In this document: piece after piece, positions 1 through 7,904 of the stretch
Layout of the letters: the number at the start of each line of letters is the position of its first letter
Position numbering within the stretch: the stretch's first letter is position 1
Assembly (NCBI RefSeq): GCF_009861525.1
Contig: NZ_WVHL01000003.1
Span: forward strand, 1,116,001 to 1,180,000
Direction: 5' to 3'
DNA from: Pseudomonas sp. LD120
GTDB taxonomy: Bacteria > Pseudomonadota > Gammaproteobacteria > Pseudomonadales > Pseudomonadaceae
Length of the DNA stretch: 64,000 nucleotides
The notes under the pieces: model-generated
Seen by the model: only the letters and a program-made list of their open reading frames with translations
Told to the model about the DNA's origin: nothing
Database searches by the model: none
Program-made: the position numbers and the translations under genes

Positions 1-233
1 TCGGTGAAGCCTGCCAGCTCTTCCGGGCTTTCTTCCTTGTGCCGCAGCAGCATGAGGAAGGCACCGAGCTGAGTGTCCTCGACCTTGTCGTCCAGTAGCA
101 TGCCCATGGCCTCGCGGGCTTCCTCGCGAGTCAGGTTGCGCGCACCGCGCTTGCCCTTGCCAAGGATGCGCACGAACTGGGCGAACGGATGCTCTTGTGG
201 GGTCTGGGTGAGCAGGGGGGCGAAATCGTTCAT
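1..233 (-). CDS. YbiB/TrpD2-family glycosyl transferase-like protein (N-terminal part)
   Basis: Only the first ~77 residues are inside the window; the rest lies before base 1. The N-terminus reads MNDFAPLLTQTPQEHPFAQF and continues with a helical region (LTREEAREAMGMLL) typical of the anthranilate phosphoribosyltransferase-like TrpD2/YbiB family. Members bind nucleic acid and are not proven tryptophan enzymes. The ATG overlaps the tusE stop by 4 bases, and this gene follows tusE in many pseudomonads, which supports the call. It is partial because of the window edge, not decay. Confidence 0.75.
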   Translation of the reverse strand, partial: MNDFAPLLTQTPQEHPFAQFVRILGKGKRGARNLTREEAREAMGMLLDDKVEDTQLGAFLMLLRHKEESPEELAGFT

Positions 234-565
234 AGGCAATTGGTCGGCTTCGGCAGGCCCGCCAGCTTGGCGGCAAGTTTGGCGGGAGTGCCCTTGAACA
301 GTCGGTTCAGGTGCAGGCTGTTGCCCTTGTCCGGGCCCAGCTTGAGGGCGGTGTACTTGATCAGCGGGCGGGTGGCTGGGGACAGCTGGAACTCTTGATA
401 GAAGCCCTGCAACAGTTCGAGGATCTCCCAGTGTTCCGGGCTCAGCTCCAGCTCTTCGTTGGCGGCCAGGGCTTGCGCCACTTCGGCGGACCAGTCGTCG
501 AGGTTGACCAGGTAACCGTCCTTGTCCAGTTCGATAGCGCGGGTGCCTACAGTCAGGGTGCTCAT
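230..565 (-). CDS. tusE: TusE, DsrC-like sulfur carrier for tRNA 2-thiouridine
   Basis: A 111-residue DsrC/TusE-family protein. It accepts persulfide sulfur from TusBCD and passes it to MnmA for 2-thiolation of tRNA wobble uridine, in the cytoplasm. The conserved C-terminal tail ends KPTNCL, with the sulfur-carrying cysteine at position 110, next to last. The middle has the family signature SPEHWEILELLQGFYQEF. The start overlaps the tusB stop by 4 bases and the stop overlaps the next gene by 4, so the operon is translationally coupled. Confidence 0.93.
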   Translation of the reverse strand: MSTLTVGTRAIELDKDGYLVNLDDWSAEVAQALAANEELELSPEHWEILELLQGFYQEFQLSPATRPLIKYTALKLGPDKGNSLHLNRLFKGTPAKLAAKLAGLPKPTNCL

Positions 566-858
566 AGCCAGGTGTTGACCTTGTCATGCTCAATCGACAG
601 GGCGACGAAGCCTGGGTAATCCACCGCGCGGGCCCAGGTTGGCAGCTCCAGGCCCCGGGCTCGCAAGTCTTCTTCCAGCACATACAGCTTCAGGCCGTCA
701 CGGACGCCCAGTTCGCCGTAAAGCGTCGTGCCCGGTTGCAAGGCATAGGCGGCATCGCCGCACAGCAGCAGGCCGTCGGCGCTGCCTAGCAAACCCAGGC
801 AACTGCTCAGGCGGGTGTCGGTGAAGGGCGAGTGGGACAACACATGCAAGATCGACAT
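562..858 (-). CDS. tusB: TusB, DsrH-like sulfurtransferase subunit
   Basis: A 98-residue DsrH/TusB-family protein (MSILHVLSHSPF start, GDAAYAL motif near residue 35). TusB is the small, catalytically passive subunit of the TusBCD heterohexamer that relays sulfur from TusA to TusE. It lacks the conserved cysteine of TusD, as expected. It is sandwiched between tusC (stop overlaps this start by 1 base) and tusE (4-base overlap), in the usual DCBE order. Confidence 0.9.
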   Translation of the reverse strand: MSILHVLSHSPFTDTRLSSCLGLLGSADGLLLCGDAAYALQPGTTLYGELGVRDGLKLYVLEEDLRARGLELPTWARAVDYPGFVALSIEHDKVNTWL

Positions 859-1220
859 CAGAGGGTAATCACCTGGTCAAAGCGGTCGATGATCGCCGCC
901 AGTTCCGGGGCGGCCAGTAGTTGTACAGCGTCAAGGTTCAAGGCGGCCGGGTCCAGGCCACGGGCGGCGAGGCTGGCGCTGCAGGCGAACAGTTCGTCGA
1001 CGCCGAACAGCGACAGCGCCTGCAGGTTGGCGCTCAGGTCTTTCTGACGCAGCAACGAAGCCTGTTGCCCCGGTGCCAGTTGCAGCACGCCATCGTCGAG
1101 AAACAGCAGGCCGATGGGCAGGTCGAAGGCGCCGCCGGCCAGGACGATGTCCAGGGCCTCCCGGGCACCGGGGCCGGACCACGGCGCCTGACGGCTGATC
1201 AACAATAAGGATTTGGCCAT
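858..1220 (-). CDS. tusC: TusC, DsrF-like sulfurtransferase subunit
   Basis: A 120-residue DsrE/F-family protein of the TusBCD complex. The ATG at 1220 (MAKSLLLISRQAPW) is preferred over an in-frame TTG at 1235. The TTG lies inside tusD, and the ATG sits one base after the tusD stop, giving the tight spacing seen elsewhere in the operon. The N-terminal strand followed by GPGAREALDIVLAGGAF is the family pattern. Confidence 0.9.
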   Translation of the reverse strand: MAKSLLLISRQAPWSGPGAREALDIVLAGGAFDLPIGLLFLDDGVLQLAPGQQASLLRQKDLSANLQALSLFGVDELFACSASLAARGLDPAALNLDAVQLLAAPELAAIIDRFDQVITL

Positions 1221-1221
1221 C

Positions 1222-1614
1222 TCACGCCCCTCCAAAACAGATCAGGCGGTCCGCGGCCTGTACCGCGTCATGCAACTGGCCGAGCCCCGACAGTTCCCAG
1301 GGGGCCTCGACGTTCACCGCCGTGCGCTGATAGCGCTGGGCTTCGTCAGTATTCAACACACCCCGACGCAGGGCGGCGGCGATGCACACCACGCCATCGA
1401 GCTGATGCTGCTCGACAAAGTCGCGCCATTCCCGGGGCAGGTCCTGTTCGTCCTGGGGCGTGACGATGCTGTTGGCGGCGTTGTAGACGCCGTCCTGGTA
1501 GAAAAACAGCCGGACAATCTCATGCCCGCCCGCCAGCGCCGCCTGGGCGAACAGCAGGGCGCGGCGCGAGGACGGCGCGTGAGCGGCAGAGAACAGGGCG
1601 ATGGCGAACTTCAT
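1222..1614 (-). CDS. tusD: TusD, DsrE-like sulfurtransferase subunit with catalytic Cys
   Basis: A 130-residue DsrE/TusD protein, first gene of the tus operon. The segment LDGVVCIAAALRRGV holds the cysteine that carries persulfide between TusA and TusE. The ATG at 1614 (MKFAIALFSA) fits the family N-terminus; an upstream in-frame start at 1644 would add ten unconserved residues. The promoter should lie in 1615-1800, shared divergently with the SDR gene. Confidence 0.92.
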   Translation of the reverse strand: MKFAIALFSAAHAPSSRRALLFAQAALAGGHEIVRLFFYQDGVYNAANSIVTPQDEQDLPREWRDFVEQHQLDGVVCIAAALRRGVLNTDEAQRYQRTAVNVEAPWELSGLGQLHDAVQAADRLICFGGA

Positions 1615-1800
1615 GACGGACTCGATGGATAAAACTGCGGCCATGATAAAGCTTTCTCCGTGGATCGGCTAAACCCCTTTCGCCCCGAAGGCTCTGGCTC
1701 CGGGAGCTCAGGACATATCGGGTAAAGCTTTGCCCGGGCCCTGAAGCAGCAACCAGGGATAGACTCGCGCCTTCAATCAACCTGGGACAAGGAGCAAGGG

Positions 1801-2550
1801 ATGATGGATTTGAATTCGGCGGTGGTGGTGGTCACCGGTGCCGGTCGTGGTCTGGGCGCGGCACTGGCCATCAGTCTGGCGGACCTGGGCTGCAAGTTGA
1901 TTCTCTGTGGGCGCAACGCCGAAGCCCTGGCGCAAGTGAGCGCGGCCATCAAGACGCGCACCGGCCAGGCTGCTGATTGCGTGGTGGTGGACCTGGCCAG
2001 CAGCGAGAGTGTCAAGGTGGCCCTGGCGGAGATTCATGTGCGCCAGCCCCGGGTGGACATTCTGATCAACAACGGCGCCATGTGGCTGGAGGCCAGCGAG
2101 CAGCCCCACAGTGCGGCCGAGGTCACCGGAGTGATCGATGCGGCCCTGACGGGCACCTTTCTCCTGACCCAGGGGCTGATGCCGGCGCTCAAGGCCTCGC
2201 GGCGCCCGGACATCGTCACCATCGGCTCCATCAGCGGCTTGCCCAATGCCCCCCTGCACAGCGTGTCGCTGCCGTTCTACGCGGCCAAGCACGGGCAACT
2301 GGCCCTGGCCGACGGTCTGCGCCAGGTACTCAAGGGCACGCCGGTGCGCTCGTTGTGCGTGCATCCGCCGTACTTGGAAGACATCTCGCCGCTGGACCCG
2401 GCCTGGCAGCAGGTTCCGGCACGGCACAAAGGCCAGCAGGGCACCAACCGCGACGTGGTGGAAGCAGTGGTTTTCGCCCTGACCCGACCACGTCACATCA
2501 GCCTGTCGTCGATTGTCATCGATACCGACTGCGGCGGTCTGTTCGACTGA
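1801..2550 (+). CDS. Short-chain dehydrogenase/reductase
   Basis: A 249-residue classical SDR. The cofactor motif TGAGRGLG is at about residues 12-19, NNGAMW forms the strand-4 motif, a Ser follows in the TIGSISG segment, and the catalytic YAAK tetrad piece sits near residue 160. It oxidises or reduces a hydroxyl/carbonyl with NAD(P); the substrate cannot be read from sequence. The start is ATGATG with AAGGAG ahead, so it could begin at 1801 or 1804. It stands alone, diverging from the tus operon, and its neighbours do not suggest a pathway. Confidence 0.85.
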   Translation: MMDLNSAVVVVTGAGRGLGAALAISLADLGCKLILCGRNAEALAQVSAAIKTRTGQAADCVVVDLASSESVKVALAEIHVRQPRVDILINNGAMWLEASEQPHSAAEVTGVIDAALTGTFLLTQGLMPALKASRRPDIVTIGSISGLPNAPLHSVSLPFYAAKHGQLALADGLRQVLKGTPVRSLCVHPPYLEDISPLDPAWQQVPARHKGQQGTNRDVVEAVVFALTRPRHISLSSIVIDTDCGGLFD

Positions 2551-2562
2551 CGGCGGCGCAGG

Positions 2563-3267
2563 TCAGCGGGTCTTGTAGCCCAGTTGCCAGCGGCGCGGAA
2601 TCTTCAATGACGCGATGCCCAGCAGGGCGGCAAACAACCCGCTGACATACAGCGCCTTGAGCCCCAGGTGCTGTTCCAGCAGGGCACCCAGCACCGCTCC
2701 GGCGAACATCCCGCTCCACGGCACCAGTTGCACCCGCCAGCCGTTGCGCCGATCACCGAGCATCCAACGTCCCAGCCCACGGCCAAAACGCGACAGGGCC
2801 CCGGTGACATAGGTCAGGCCAATGGGCAGGCCGTTCACTTCCTCCACCGCCGCATTGAGCATGCCCATGGCGATGATGGCCGCCAGCAGGGCCGGCAGGT
2901 GCTGGTCGAAGGGCCAGGCGGCAGAGGCGCAGAGCAATGCGCCGATGCTCAGCAGCAAGGGCAGGGCGCGGTGCCCGGCCAGGCGACTGACCACTACGCC
3001 CAGGGCGTTGCCGACGACAAAGGTCGCCACCAACAGCAGCAGGCGCAGCACCAGCCCCAGCTCGCCATCGCTGATGGCCACCGCCAGGCGTGTGGTGTTG
3101 CCGCTCATAAAGGAAACGAAATCGCCGGTGGCCATGAAGCCGATGGCGTCGGTCATGCCAGCCAGTACCGAAAGGCAGGCCACCAGCCCGAGGCCGACCC
3201 GCCCGCGCCATTTCTGCGTGTACTGCAAGGCGGCGCTGGCCGCTTGGGTGGAAGTTGAAGGCAACAT
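2563..3267 (-). CDS. YoaK family (DUF1275) membrane protein
   Basis: A 234-residue integral membrane protein of the DUF1275/YoaK family with about six hydrophobic helices. The family signature near the N-terminus is visible: GMTDAIGFMATGDFVSFMSG, followed by NTTRLAV. A transport-like role is often presumed, but no substrate is established. The gene converges with the SDR upstream of 2550 and lies over 40 bases downstream of the DUF6388 gene, on the same strand. Confidence 0.85.
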   Translation of the reverse strand: MLPSTSTQAASAALQYTQKWRGRVGLGLVACLSVLAGMTDAIGFMATGDFVSFMSGNTTRLAVAISDGELGLVLRLLLLVATFVVGNALGVVVSRLAGHRALPLLLSIGALLCASAAWPFDQHLPALLAAIIAMGMLNAAVEEVNGLPIGLTYVTGALSRFGRGLGRWMLGDRRNGWRVQLVPWSGMFAGAVLGALLEQHLGLKALYVSGLFAALLGIASLKIPRRWQLGYKTR

Positions 3268-3315
3268 CGTCGGTTCTCCTGAACAGGGACTGCGGGGGAC
3301 GCGTGCGGGTCAAGG

Positions 3316-3645
3316 CTATGGGGCGAGGTGATGCAGGGCGCAATAGTCATCCCAGGGCATGCCGGCCATTTCCGCCACCTCCTTGTGCACCTCAAGGCGC
3401 TGGGCATGGAACTCCTCGGGGCTGGCGGCGGTCAGTTGCAGGCTCAACTCCCAGGCGAACAGCCCCAGGCGCTCGGCTTGGGCTTCAAAGGCTTCATGCA
3501 GGCGTTCGTTGCGGTACTGCTCGGGCGTCTCGCCCTTGACCTGGGCCTCCAGCGGATTGAGCTTGTCCAGGGCTTCGCGCAGTTCGGGGCGGGCGGCGAG
3601 AAATTTTTCCAAGGCTATTTCGTGGGGCAGGGCATCGGCGGGCAT
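3316..3645 (-). CDS. DUF6388 family small protein
   Basis: A 109-residue soluble, charged, helix-rich protein with the pattern of the Pseudomonas DUF6388 family (ALEKFLAARPELREAL, PEQYRNERLHEAFE, then WDDYCALHHLAP at the end). It has no signal peptide or membrane segment, and no function is known for the family. It lies between the RDD-protein gene and the YoaK gene on the same strand, so it may share a transcript with either. Confidence 0.75.
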   Translation of the reverse strand: MPADALPHEIALEKFLAARPELREALDKLNPLEAQVKGETPEQYRNERLHEAFEAQAERLGLFAWELSLQLTAASPEEFHAQRLEVHKEVAEMAGMPWDDYCALHHLAP

Positions 3646-3681
3646 CGGGGCTCCTTGAGGGGAACGGGCAGTCTTCAGGCA

Positions 3682-4182
3682 TCAAGCCCGGGACAGGGTA
3701 TGTGCTGGCATTTGACTGCGTAGTTGCTGCAGATCCTTGTGCGGGATCACGTAGGTGCGGGCGAGCATATCGCCTATTCGCTGGCAGCGGCTTGATTCCA
3801 CGCAGGCCATCAGCGGGACAAAGGCGAAAGCGGCCTCCAGATAGCGGGTGGCGCTTCTGATCAGTACCTGGATCAGCGTCGGCGGCGTCCCGGCGGCGTT
3901 GATCACCACCAGGCCCAGGGCACACTTGCCGGGCGTCCGGCCCTTGAAGAAATACTCCCAGGCCACGAAGTACAAGGGCCAGACCAGCATGAACAGCATT
4001 GAGTGGAGGTAGGGCTCCAGCCCCGTCTGTTGCTCGAGGTCGAGCCACCGTCTGACCGGCTGCAACGCCAGTACCCCGTGCAGGCTCAGCGACAGGAACA
4101 CATACACCGCCAGCGCCAGCACCTGGTCGAACATGAAGGCGGCGGCGCGGCGCAGGATCAGTTGGGTTCTTGAGACTTTCAT
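3682..4182 (-). CDS. RDD family membrane protein
   Basis: A 166-residue membrane protein starting MKVSRTQLILRRAAAFMFDQ. The Arg and Asp of the first helix and the later FFKGRTPGK loop are the RDD-family hallmarks, and there are three to four hydrophobic stretches. The ATG at 4182 is preferred to a TTG 12 bases upstream. RDD proteins are poorly characterised; some are implicated in Na+/H+ antiport. The neighbours give no further clue. Confidence 0.8.
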   Translation of the reverse strand: MKVSRTQLILRRAAAFMFDQVLALAVYVFLSLSLHGVLALQPVRRWLDLEQQTGLEPYLHSMLFMLVWPLYFVAWEYFFKGRTPGKCALGLVVINAAGTPPTLIQVLIRSATRYLEAAFAFVPLMACVESSRCQRIGDMLARTYVIPHKDLQQLRSQMPAHTLSRA

Positions 4183-4284
4183 GGTCGATTCCAAGGTTTT
4201 TCCATCACATGGGGCGCAGTGTAATCCCCGCAGGGCGGGGTGTAGCAGTGGTTTTGGCGGGGGGGCTACTGCACCCGCACCGAG

Positions 4285-5193
4285 TCAGCTGACCACGGGC
4301 TGCTCGCGACCGATCTCGCTGCGCAGTTGGGCAATCAGGTGCAGGCAGTGGGTGAGCCCCGGCGAGGGCTCGCCGACCCGGCGACTGAGGATGATCGGCG
4401 AGGTGGCGGCGGTTTCCAGCAAGGGGCAAAAACCGATGTCGTCGCGGTGTAGCACCTGTACCGAGGCCGGCACCAGGGTGATGCCAATGCCGGCGCCCAC
4501 CAGGCCGATGGCGGTCTGCAATTCGTTGGTCCACTGGGCGATCTTCAGGTTCAGGCCGCGGGCACTGAACAGCGCGATCACGTGGTCGGCGTAGCTCGGG
4601 CGCGGGTTGGCCGGATACAGCACAAAGGGCTCGTTGGCCAGTTGCTCAAGGCTCACCTCTTGTCCCAGCAAGGGATGGCCGGCGGGCAGGGCGACCACCA
4701 GCCGGTCCTCGGTCAGCACCCTCTGCACGATGGCCGGGTCGTCGATGTGGATGCGTCCGAAGCCGATATCGATGCGTCCCGCCTTCAAGGCTTCCACCTG
4801 TTGCAGGGTGGTCATTTCCGACAGGCCCAGTTCCAGCTCCAGGGTTTCGTTGCTGCGCAGGCGGCGGATCAGTTGCGGCAGTACGCCGTACAGGGTCGAG
4901 GGGGCAAAACCGATGCCCAGCCAGGTCTTGTGCCCCAGGCCAATTCGCCGGGTGTTATCGCAGACCTTGCCCAACTGCTCCAGCACCCGGTTGGAATGTT
5001 CAAAGAAAAACCGCCCGGCGGCGGTCAGGCGCAGCGGCCGGCCGCGTTCCAGCAACAGCACCCCCAACTCGTCCTCCAACTGCTGGATCTGCCGGCTCAA
5101 CGGCGGCTGGGCGATGTGCAGGCGCTCGGCGGCGCGGGTGAAGTTGAGGGTTTCCCCCAGCACCTGGAAGTAGCGCAGATGACGCAATTCCAT
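4285..5193 (-). CDS. catR: CatR, LysR-type activator of the catechol operon
   Basis: A 302-residue LysR regulator: an N-terminal winged helix-turn-helix (MELRHLRYFQVLGETLNFTR, with AERLHIAQPPLSRQIQQLE as the recognition region), then an effector-binding domain. It is transcribed divergently from catB with 119 bases between the start codons. The family members CatR, CatM and BenM respond to cis,cis-muconate and bind the intervening DNA, where two palindromes are visible here. The position next to catB makes CatR the best name; sequence alone would also allow BenM. Confidence 0.88.
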   Translation of the reverse strand: MELRHLRYFQVLGETLNFTRAAERLHIAQPPLSRQIQQLEDELGVLLLERGRPLRLTAAGRFFFEHSNRVLEQLGKVCDNTRRIGLGHKTWLGIGFAPSTLYGVLPQLIRRLRSNETLELELGLSEMTTLQQVEALKAGRIDIGFGRIHIDDPAIVQRVLTEDRLVVALPAGHPLLGQEVSLEQLANEPFVLYPANPRPSYADHVIALFSARGLNLKIAQWTNELQTAIGLVGAGIGITLVPASVQVLHRDDIGFCPLLETAATSPIILSRRVGEPSPGLTHCLHLIAQLRSEIGREQPVVS

Positions 5194-5217
5194 GACAGCT
5201 CCCCAGTAGTGATGTGC

Positions 5218-5232
5218 ATACCTCTAAGGTAT
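5218..5232. promoter_or_regulatory. Probable CatR recognition site, ATAC-N7-GTAT
   Basis: The 15 bases ATACCTCTAAGGTAT form a perfect palindrome with a 5-base centre in the catR-catB spacer. They match the ATAC-N7-GTAT consensus established for BenM/CatM of Acinetobacter, a T-N11-A LysR box. The site lies 25 bases from the catR start and about 80 bases upstream of the catB start, where a LysR recognition site that also represses its own gene is expected. Confidence 0.7.
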
Positions 5233-5241
5233 CAAGCCAGA

Positions 5242-5256
5242 CCAATTCTATATTGG
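5242..5256. promoter_or_regulatory. Second dyad in catR-catB spacer, possible CatR activation site
   Basis: CCAAT-TCTAT-ATTGG is a perfect 5-base inverted repeat ten bases beyond the first dyad, toward catB. LysR regulators usually bind a strong recognition site plus a weaker activation site nearer the -35. The spacing and side fit that second role. The sequence does not match ATAC-N7-GTAT, so the assignment is inferred from position. Confidence 0.45.
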
Positions 5257-5312
5257 AACCCCGGAAAAAGCCGGGACAGAATCGAGCGCAGAACTTCAAG
5301 AACCTCACGGGT

Positions 5313-6467
5313 ATGGATATGCACGCTTCTGCCATTGAATCGATCGAAACGATCATCGTCGATCTGCCGACCATTCGCCCCCACAAGCTGGCCATGCACA
5401 CCATGCAGAACCAGACCCTGGTGCTGATCCGCCTGCGCTGTGCCGACGGCATCGAAGGCCTGGGCGAATCCACCACCATCGGCGGCCTGGCCTATGGCAA
5501 CGAAAGCCCGGACAGCATCAAGACCAACATCGACCGCTTCTTCACCCCGCTGCTGCTCGGCCAGGACGCCAGCAACATCAACGCCGCCATGCTGCGCCTG
5601 GAGCAGAGCATCCGCGGCAACACCTTCGCCAAGTCCGGGATCGAAAGCGCCTTGCTCGACGCCCAGGGCAAGCGCCTCGGCCTGCCGGTCAGCGAGCTGC
5701 TGGGCGGCCGCGTGCGCGATGCGCTGCCGGTGGCCTGGACCCTGGCCAGCGGCGACACCGCCAAGGACATCGCCGAAGCCGAAAAGATGCTCGACCTGCG
5801 CCGTCACCGGATCTTCAAGCTGAAGATCGGCGCCGGTGAAGTAGACCGCGACCTGGCCCACGTGAGCGCCATCAAGAAGGCCCTGGGCGATCGCGCCAGT
5901 GTGCGGGTCGATGTCAACCAGGCCTGGGACGAAGCGGTGGCCCTGCGCGCGTGCCGCATCCTCGGCGGCAACGGCATCGACCTGATCGAGCAACCGATTT
6001 CGCGCAACAACCGCGCCGGCATGGTGCGCCTGAATGCCAGCAGCCCGGCGCCGATCATGGCCGACGAGTCCATCGAATGCGTGGAAGACGCCTTCAACCT
6101 GGCCCGCGAAGGCGCGGCGTCGGTGTTCGCCCTGAAGATCGCCAAGAACGGCGGCCCCCGCGCCACCCTGCGCACCGCGGCGATTGCCGAGGCAGCGGGC
6201 ATCGGCCTGTACGGCGGCACCATGCTCGAAGGCGGTATCGGCACCCTGGCCTCGGCCCACGCCTTCCTGACCTTGAACACACTGAGCTGGGACACCGAGC
6301 TGTTCGGCCCGCTGCTGCTGACCGAGGACATCCTCGCCGAGGCGCCGGTGTACCGGGATTTCCACCTGCATGTCTCACGGGCACCGGGCCTCGGCCTGAG
6401 CCTGGACGAAGAGCGCCTGGCGTTCTTCCGTCGCGACAAAACCACCCCCGTGCTGCATCACACCTGA
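5313..6467 (+). CDS. catB: CatB, muconate cycloisomerase
   Basis: A 384-residue enolase-superfamily muconate lactonising enzyme. It converts cis,cis-muconate to muconolactone in the catechol branch of the beta-ketoadipate pathway. Family segments are intact: VDLPTIRPHKLAMHTMQNQT, the FKLKIG lysine motif, VRVDVNQAWDE and IMADESIE metal-ligand strands, and FALKIAKNGG. The start is ATG 5313 or ATG 5319. Upstream in-frame codons overlap the CatR sites and are unlike the family. catC begins 10 bases after the stop. Confidence 0.94.
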   Translation: MDMHASAIESIETIIVDLPTIRPHKLAMHTMQNQTLVLIRLRCADGIEGLGESTTIGGLAYGNESPDSIKTNIDRFFTPLLLGQDASNINAAMLRLEQSIRGNTFAKSGIESALLDAQGKRLGLPVSELLGGRVRDALPVAWTLASGDTAKDIAEAEKMLDLRRHRIFKLKIGAGEVDRDLAHVSAIKKALGDRASVRVDVNQAWDEAVALRACRILGGNGIDLIEQPISRNNRAGMVRLNASSPAPIMADESIECVEDAFNLAREGAASVFALKIAKNGGPRATLRTAAIAEAAGIGLYGGTMLEGGIGTLASAHAFLTLNTLSWDTELFGPLLLTEDILAEAPVYRDFHLHVSRAPGLGLSLDEERLAFFRRDKTTPVLHHT

Positions 6468-6477
6468 GGAGGGCTGC

Positions 6478-6768
6478 ATGCTATTCCACGTGAAAATGAC
6501 CGTGAACCTGCCGGTCGACATGAACCCCGAGCGCGCCGCGCAACTGAAAGCCGAGGAAAAGGCCCTGGCCCAGCGCCTGCAGGCCGAAGGCAAGTGGCGT
6601 CACTTGTGGCGCATTGCCGGGCTGTACGCCAACTACAGCGTGTTCGATGTCGACAGCGTGCAGGAACTGCACGACACCCTGATGCAACTGCCGCTGTACC
6701 CGTACATGGCCATCGAAGTTAACGCCCTGTGCAGGCATCCTTCGTCCATTCATGAGGATGATCGCTGA
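6478..6768 (+). CDS. catC: CatC, muconolactone delta-isomerase
   Basis: A 96-residue protein of the usual CatC length. It isomerises muconolactone to beta-ketoadipate enol-lactone and works as a cytoplasmic oligomer (decamer in studied homologues). MLFHVKMTVNLPVDMNP and KWRHLWRIAGLYANYSVFDV are family signatures. A GAGGAGGG Shine-Dalgarno lies between catB and the ATG. catA follows after about 50 bases. Confidence 0.94.
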   Translation: MLFHVKMTVNLPVDMNPERAAQLKAEEKALAQRLQAEGKWRHLWRIAGLYANYSVFDVDSVQELHDTLMQLPLYPYMAIEVNALCRHPSSIHEDDR

Positions 6769-6819
6769 GTTTGCATCAGCCCGTTCACCACTCTAATAAA
6801 TACAAGATGAGGATTAATC

Positions 6820-7749
6820 ATGAACGTCAGAATTTCCCAGACTGCCAGCGCCCAACGCTTTCTTGAAGAAGCCAGCGGCCAGTTCACCGAAGGCGGCAAC
6901 CCTCGGACCAAGGCCATCGTCTACCGCATCCTGCGGGACACGGTGAACATCATCGAAGACCTGAACGTCACCCCGGAAGAGTTCTGGAAAGCCGTCAACT
7001 ACCTCAACGTCCTCGGCGCCCGCCAGGAAGCCGGCCTATTGGCGGCAGGCCTGGGCCTGGAACACTACCTGGACCTGCTGATGGACGCCGCCGACGAACA
7101 GGCCGGCAAGACCGGCGGCACCCCGCGCACCATTGAAGGCCCGCTGTACGTGGCCGGCGCGCCCCTGAGCCAGGGCGAAGCGCGCCTGGACGACGGCCTC
7201 GATCCGGGTGTGGTGCTGTTCATGCAGGGGCAGGTGACCAACACCGCCGGCCAGCCCCTGGCTGGCGCCGTTGTTGACGTCTGGCACGCCAACACCGGTG
7301 GCACCTATTCCTACTTCGACGGCAGCCAGTCGGAGTTCAACCTGCGCCGGCGCATCGTCACCGATGCCGAGGGCCGCTACCGTTTTCGCAGCATCGTGCC
7401 GTCCGGCTACGGCTGCCCGCCGGAAGGCCCGACCCAGCAACTGCTGGATCAACTGGGTCGCCACGGCCAGCGCCCGGCGCACATCCACTTCTTCATCTCG
7501 GCTGATGACCATCGCCACCTGACCACCCAGATCAACCTGGACGGCGACCCGTACCTGCACGACGACTTTGCCTACGCCACCCGCGACGAGCTGATCGCCA
7601 AGATCAGCTTCAGCGAGGACCAGGTGCGGGCCAAGGAGCTGGGCGTGAGTGGCCGCTTCGCGGAAATTCACTTCGACTTCACCCTGCAGTCCTCGGCCCA
7701 GCCGCAAGAGCAGCAGCGCCACGAACGGGTGCGTGCCCTGGAGGCCTGA
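6820..7749 (+). CDS. catA: CatA, catechol 1,2-dioxygenase
   Basis: A 309-residue intradiol dioxygenase. It cleaves catechol to cis,cis-muconate, the substrate of CatB and the inducer of CatR. The non-haem Fe(III) ligands are readable: Tyr163 (GTYSYFD), Tyr197 (PSGYGCP), and His221 and His223 (PAHIHFF). The N-terminal helical dimer domain is present. AGATGAGG lies ahead of the ATG. A strong hairpin follows the stop, closing catBCA. Confidence 0.95.
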   Translation: MNVRISQTASAQRFLEEASGQFTEGGNPRTKAIVYRILRDTVNIIEDLNVTPEEFWKAVNYLNVLGARQEAGLLAAGLGLEHYLDLLMDAADEQAGKTGGTPRTIEGPLYVAGAPLSQGEARLDDGLDPGVVLFMQGQVTNTAGQPLAGAVVDVWHANTGGTYSYFDGSQSEFNLRRRIVTDAEGRYRFRSIVPSGYGCPPEGPTQQLLDQLGRHGQRPAHIHFFISADDHRHLTTQINLDGDPYLHDDFAYATRDELIAKISFSEDQVRAKELGVSGRFAEIHFDFTLQSSAQPQEQQRHERVRALEA

Positions 7750-7768
7750 CCCCTGCACGGCAAGACCG

Positions 7769-7801
7769 AGCCACGGACGCCTTGTGCGGCCCGTGGCTTT
7801 T
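7769..7801 (+). terminator. Rho-independent terminator after catA
   Basis: The inverted repeat AGCCACGG / CCGTGGCT (7769-7776 and 7791-7798) with a 14-base loop is followed by TTTTGT. It lies about 20 bases past the catA stop and separates catBCA from benR. Confidence 0.75.
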
Positions 7802-7904
7802 GTCGTTGTCGGCCTTGGCTCGTTGCCCCGGCGTGATTGTCTGCATCCGTGGCTCGCCAGCACGTGATGCAGCCCCCAACCAGAACCAGCAGAGTGACCC
7901 GATC

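Noticed and set aside
1640..1800. Possible tRNA or terminator upstream of tusD
   Set aside because: The GC-rich inverted segments do not form a cloverleaf, and no U-run follows. I treat it as the divergent promoter region.
5214..5312. Longer catB start at 5214
   Set aside because: The added residues would cover both CatR binding dyads and do not resemble CatB N-termini.
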